Source: Segatella buccae ATCC 33574
Lineage (GTDB): Bacteria; Bacteroidota; Bacteroidia; Bacteroidales; Bacteroidaceae
NCBI RefSeq assembly: GCF_000184945.1
Contig: NZ_GL586311.1
Span: 200,493-264,492, forward strand
Reading direction: 5' to 3'
Length of the DNA stretch: 64,000 nt
How positions within the stretch are numbered: the first letter of the stretch is position 1; each line of letters opens with the position of its first letter. Of this stretch, positions 62,440-64,000 are shown piece by piece. The notes under the pieces were generated by a model. That model worked only from the letters and a program-made list of their open reading frames with translations. It ran no database searches and was not told the DNA's origin. The translations under genes and the position numbers were made by a program.

Positions 62440-63186
62440 ATGCACATTCAAAAACATAAGATTGCAGTAGTGGGCACAGCGATTGCAGCAATCGCCATCC
62501 TTACCGGCCTTTTCTCTTACCGAAATCCCACAAGGGGAAATACGTATAAAACAATCAAACGGACAATGGACAGAAAACTATTTCTATGCTCATCGTTTGC
62601 CGATGTAGCCACACTCTTTCCCACTTTCGCCGGGGAAGATATGAAAGGAAAATCTGTGGCATTTATCCCCACAGCAAGCATTCACGAAGAATACAGGCAA
62701 TACGTGGAAGACGGGCGGAGAACACTGAGCGGATACGGTCTGAAAATAGTGGATTTAGAGATAAGCCAAATGCCTGAAAAGGAGATTGCCCATGCGTTGG
62801 AAGCATGCGACTATATCTACGTTTCCGGAGGAAACACATTTTTTCTCCTTCAGGAACTCCGAAAGAAAAAAGCAGACCAGCTCATAATCCGAGAGATTGA
62901 AAAAGGAAAAACATATATCGGAGAATCGGCAGGCACCATGATTATGGCACCGGATATAAAGTATGCCAAAGAGATGGATAACCACTTGAGTTTAACTCCC
63001 GGTTTCTGTGACTTTACAGCTTTGGGGCTTATCAACTTTTACCCGGTTGTACACTACAATAGTTTCCCATTTGAAAGGGAAACGAAAAATATTATACGAA
63101 AATACACCGATTTGGAGTTAGTGCCCATCAGCAATGAACAGGCAATAGAGGTTATCGGAGAAAGCATAAAGGTGGAAACGAAGTAG
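62440..63186 (+). CDS. Peptidase S51 (peptidase E)-like protein
   Basis: 248 residues in the long reading. The core (from about residue 43, MDRKLFLCSSFADVATLFP) matches peptidase E: YIYVSGGNTFFLLQEL (about 127-142), the nucleophile serine in YIGESAGTMIMAPDI (about 163-177), and GLINFYPVVHYNSF with the catalytic histidine. Peptidase E removes N-terminal aspartate from dipeptides. The first 42 residues carry a membrane-helix-like segment (about 8-25). A start at 62566 would give a standard 206-residue cytoplasmic enzyme, so the start is uncertain. Confidence 0.85.
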   Translation: MHIQKHKIAVVGTAIAAIAILTGLFSYRNPTRGNTYKTIKRTMDRKLFLCSSFADVATLFPTFAGEDMKGKSVAFIPTASIHEEYRQYVEDGRRTLSGYGLKIVDLEISQMPEKEIAHALEACDYIYVSGGNTFFLLQELRKKKADQLIIREIEKGKTYIGESAGTMIMAPDIKYAKEMDNHLSLTPGFCDFTALGLINFYPVVHYNSFPFERETKNIIRKYTDLELVPISNEQAIEVIGESIKVETK

Positions 63187-63221
63187 GTTCCTTGATGGAC
63201 CCTTCAACAGGAGACAACAAG

Positions 63222-63305
63222 TTTCCTGTCATGCTGTCATTTTCGGAAGCTGCATAAACTTCTGAATAACAAACTAATACAAACCAATGATAGCATGACA
63301 GGAAA
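63222..63305. repeat. Long-loop inverted repeat
   Basis: Arms 63222-63241 and 63286-63305 pair at 19 of 20 positions (core TCCTGTCATGCT), with a 44-base loop. The loop is too long for a classical terminator. Confidence 0.7.
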
Positions 63306-63497
63306 AACAGCAAACTGAATTTTGTATGTATTTGTCATCCCCACTACCACGGATGCGCAGAAAACGATTCTATCCGTTAGGGGAATTTCTGACATCCCGA
63401 AAGGGGAATACATTTGACATCATTGTACGGTCGGCAAAGATTTGACAGAAGCACCCAAAACAGCACGCCACCGAGAAAGCCTTAAAGGAGCCCGAAC

Positions 63498-63531
63498 AAA
63501 AAAGCGCCTCCATCCTTGCGGATGAAAGCGC
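63498..63531 (-). terminator. Terminator of rplQ
   Basis: Arms 63504-63515 and 63520-63531 pair with a four-base loop and three G-T wobbles; six T residues follow on the minus strand. Confidence 0.8.
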
Positions 63532-63559
63532 CTATGTAGGAATAAAAATAATCTCTCGA

Positions 63560-64000
63560 TTATTCGGCCTTTGCTTCTTCAGCAGCAGGTGCCTCCGTTG
63601 CGGGAGCCTCTGCTACAGGAGCTTCTGCTGCTTCAACAGCATCTGCTTTAGGAGCGGCCTTGCGGCTACGACGTGTCTTCTTAGCTGCGGTCTTGGTCTT
63701 GGCCATGTTCTCATCGAAGTCTACAAGCTCGATAAAAGCAATGGGAGCAGCGTCACCTTTACGGATGCCAAGTTTGATCACACGTGTGTAACCACCTGGA
63801 CGATCAGCCACCTTCTCGGCAACAACCTTGAACAGCTCTGTAACAGCATACTTGTTCTGAAGATAACGGAAAACCACACGACGAGAGGTGGTGGTATCAC
63901 TCTTGGAACGAGTAATCAGCGGTTCTACATACTTTTTCAAGGCCTTGGCCTTTGCGAGAGTCGTAGTGATTCTTTTGTGCATGATCAAGCTGATAGCCAT
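63560..64000 (-). CDS. rplQ: 50S ribosomal protein L17 (5' end cut by window edge)
   Basis: 146 residues visible. The visible Met at 64000 is internal: in L17 the text [27 protein letters not shown] is normally preceded by about 22 residues, so the gene runs past the window. The L17 core ends near residue 97 ([10 protein letters not shown]) and is followed by a Lys/Arg stretch ([14 protein letters not shown]) and an Ala/Glu/Pro-rich tail ([17 protein letters not shown]) of about 35 residues, an extension common in Bacteroidota. A terminator follows. Confidence 0.95.
   Translation of the reverse strand: MAISLIMHKRITTTLAKAKALKKYVEPLITRSKSDTTTSRRVVFRYLQNKYAVTELFKVVAEKVADRPGGYTRVIKLGIRKGDAAPIAFIELVDFDENMAKTKTAAKKTRRSRKAAPKADAVEAAEAPVAEAPATEAPAAEEAKAE

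Larger units (their letters stand above)
63187..63559. other. Gap with long inverted repeat
   Basis: Contains the inverted repeat at 63222-63305 and the rplQ terminator at 63498-63531. Nothing is recognised in 63306-63497. Confidence 0.5.

Overview
The window looks like chromosome of a Bacteroidota bacterium, most likely a member of the Prevotellaceae. Reasons: tandem SusC/SusD outer-membrane glycan importers, a propeller-sensor/AraC transmembrane regulator, a PorT-type T9SS protein, an ExbB-ExbD-ExbD-TonB-PstS-TPR operon, a stand-alone AICAR transformylase, and promoters of the Bacteroidota type (TTTG, about 20 bases, TAnnTTTG) ahead of many genes. No phage, integrase, transposase, rRNA or CRISPR array was seen.

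Layout. 1-12.1 kb: a minus-strand operon for glycan capture (LamG/tandem-repeat surface lipoprotein, then SusC-SusD-SusC-SusD). 12.7-15.7 kb: its probable regulator, a hybrid-two-component-like protein without kinase or receiver domains. 16.1-18.4 kb: two unknown small genes and a secreted family 1 pectate lyase; with the operon these suggest a pectin-related utilisation locus. 18.7-23.8 kb: cupin, NDH-2, small GNAT protein, then a DUF4450-like glycoside hydrolase. 24-26.2 kb: tRNA-Met, a small basic protein, AICAR transformylase, an HTH-like protein. 26.9-30.7 kb: ribosomal protein L19, a 5'-nucleotidase split over two genes, PorT and a 2[4Fe-4S] ferredoxin. 30.9-36.4 kb: the TonB energisation operon that would power SusC-type transporters. 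36.7-41.3 kb: aspartate aminotransferase, RibBA, LptF/G permease. 42.1-49.3 kb: a run of minus-strand genes from Hpt and Adk through Obg, PgeF and an M23 protein to an ECF sigma/anti-sigma/DUF417/spondin-domain module. 49.6-58.2 kb: Nnr, class II aldolase, aquaporin, GH43, and a 1000-residue receiver/PEP-synthase-like protein. 59-64 kb: glutamate dehydrogenase, RlpA-like protein, glycine-zipper lipoprotein, peptidase E-like protein, and ribosomal protein L17 cut by the window edge.

The most unusual signals are between genes. Three dispersed copies of one unit each carry a perfectly spaced promoter followed at once by a terminator-like hairpin whose arms co-vary (12380-12448, 29431-29499, 58516-58584). 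A second dispersed element has two inverted copies of exactly 361 bp (26270-26630 and 41605-41965). A heptad-repeat array folds back on an inverted array and fills the adk-obg spacer. Among proteins, the kinase-less sensor/regulator, the receiver plus PEP-synthase ATP-grasp fusion, and the ECF sigma-spondin module are the best leads. All functional calls rest on reading sequence motifs by eye; no database search was run.
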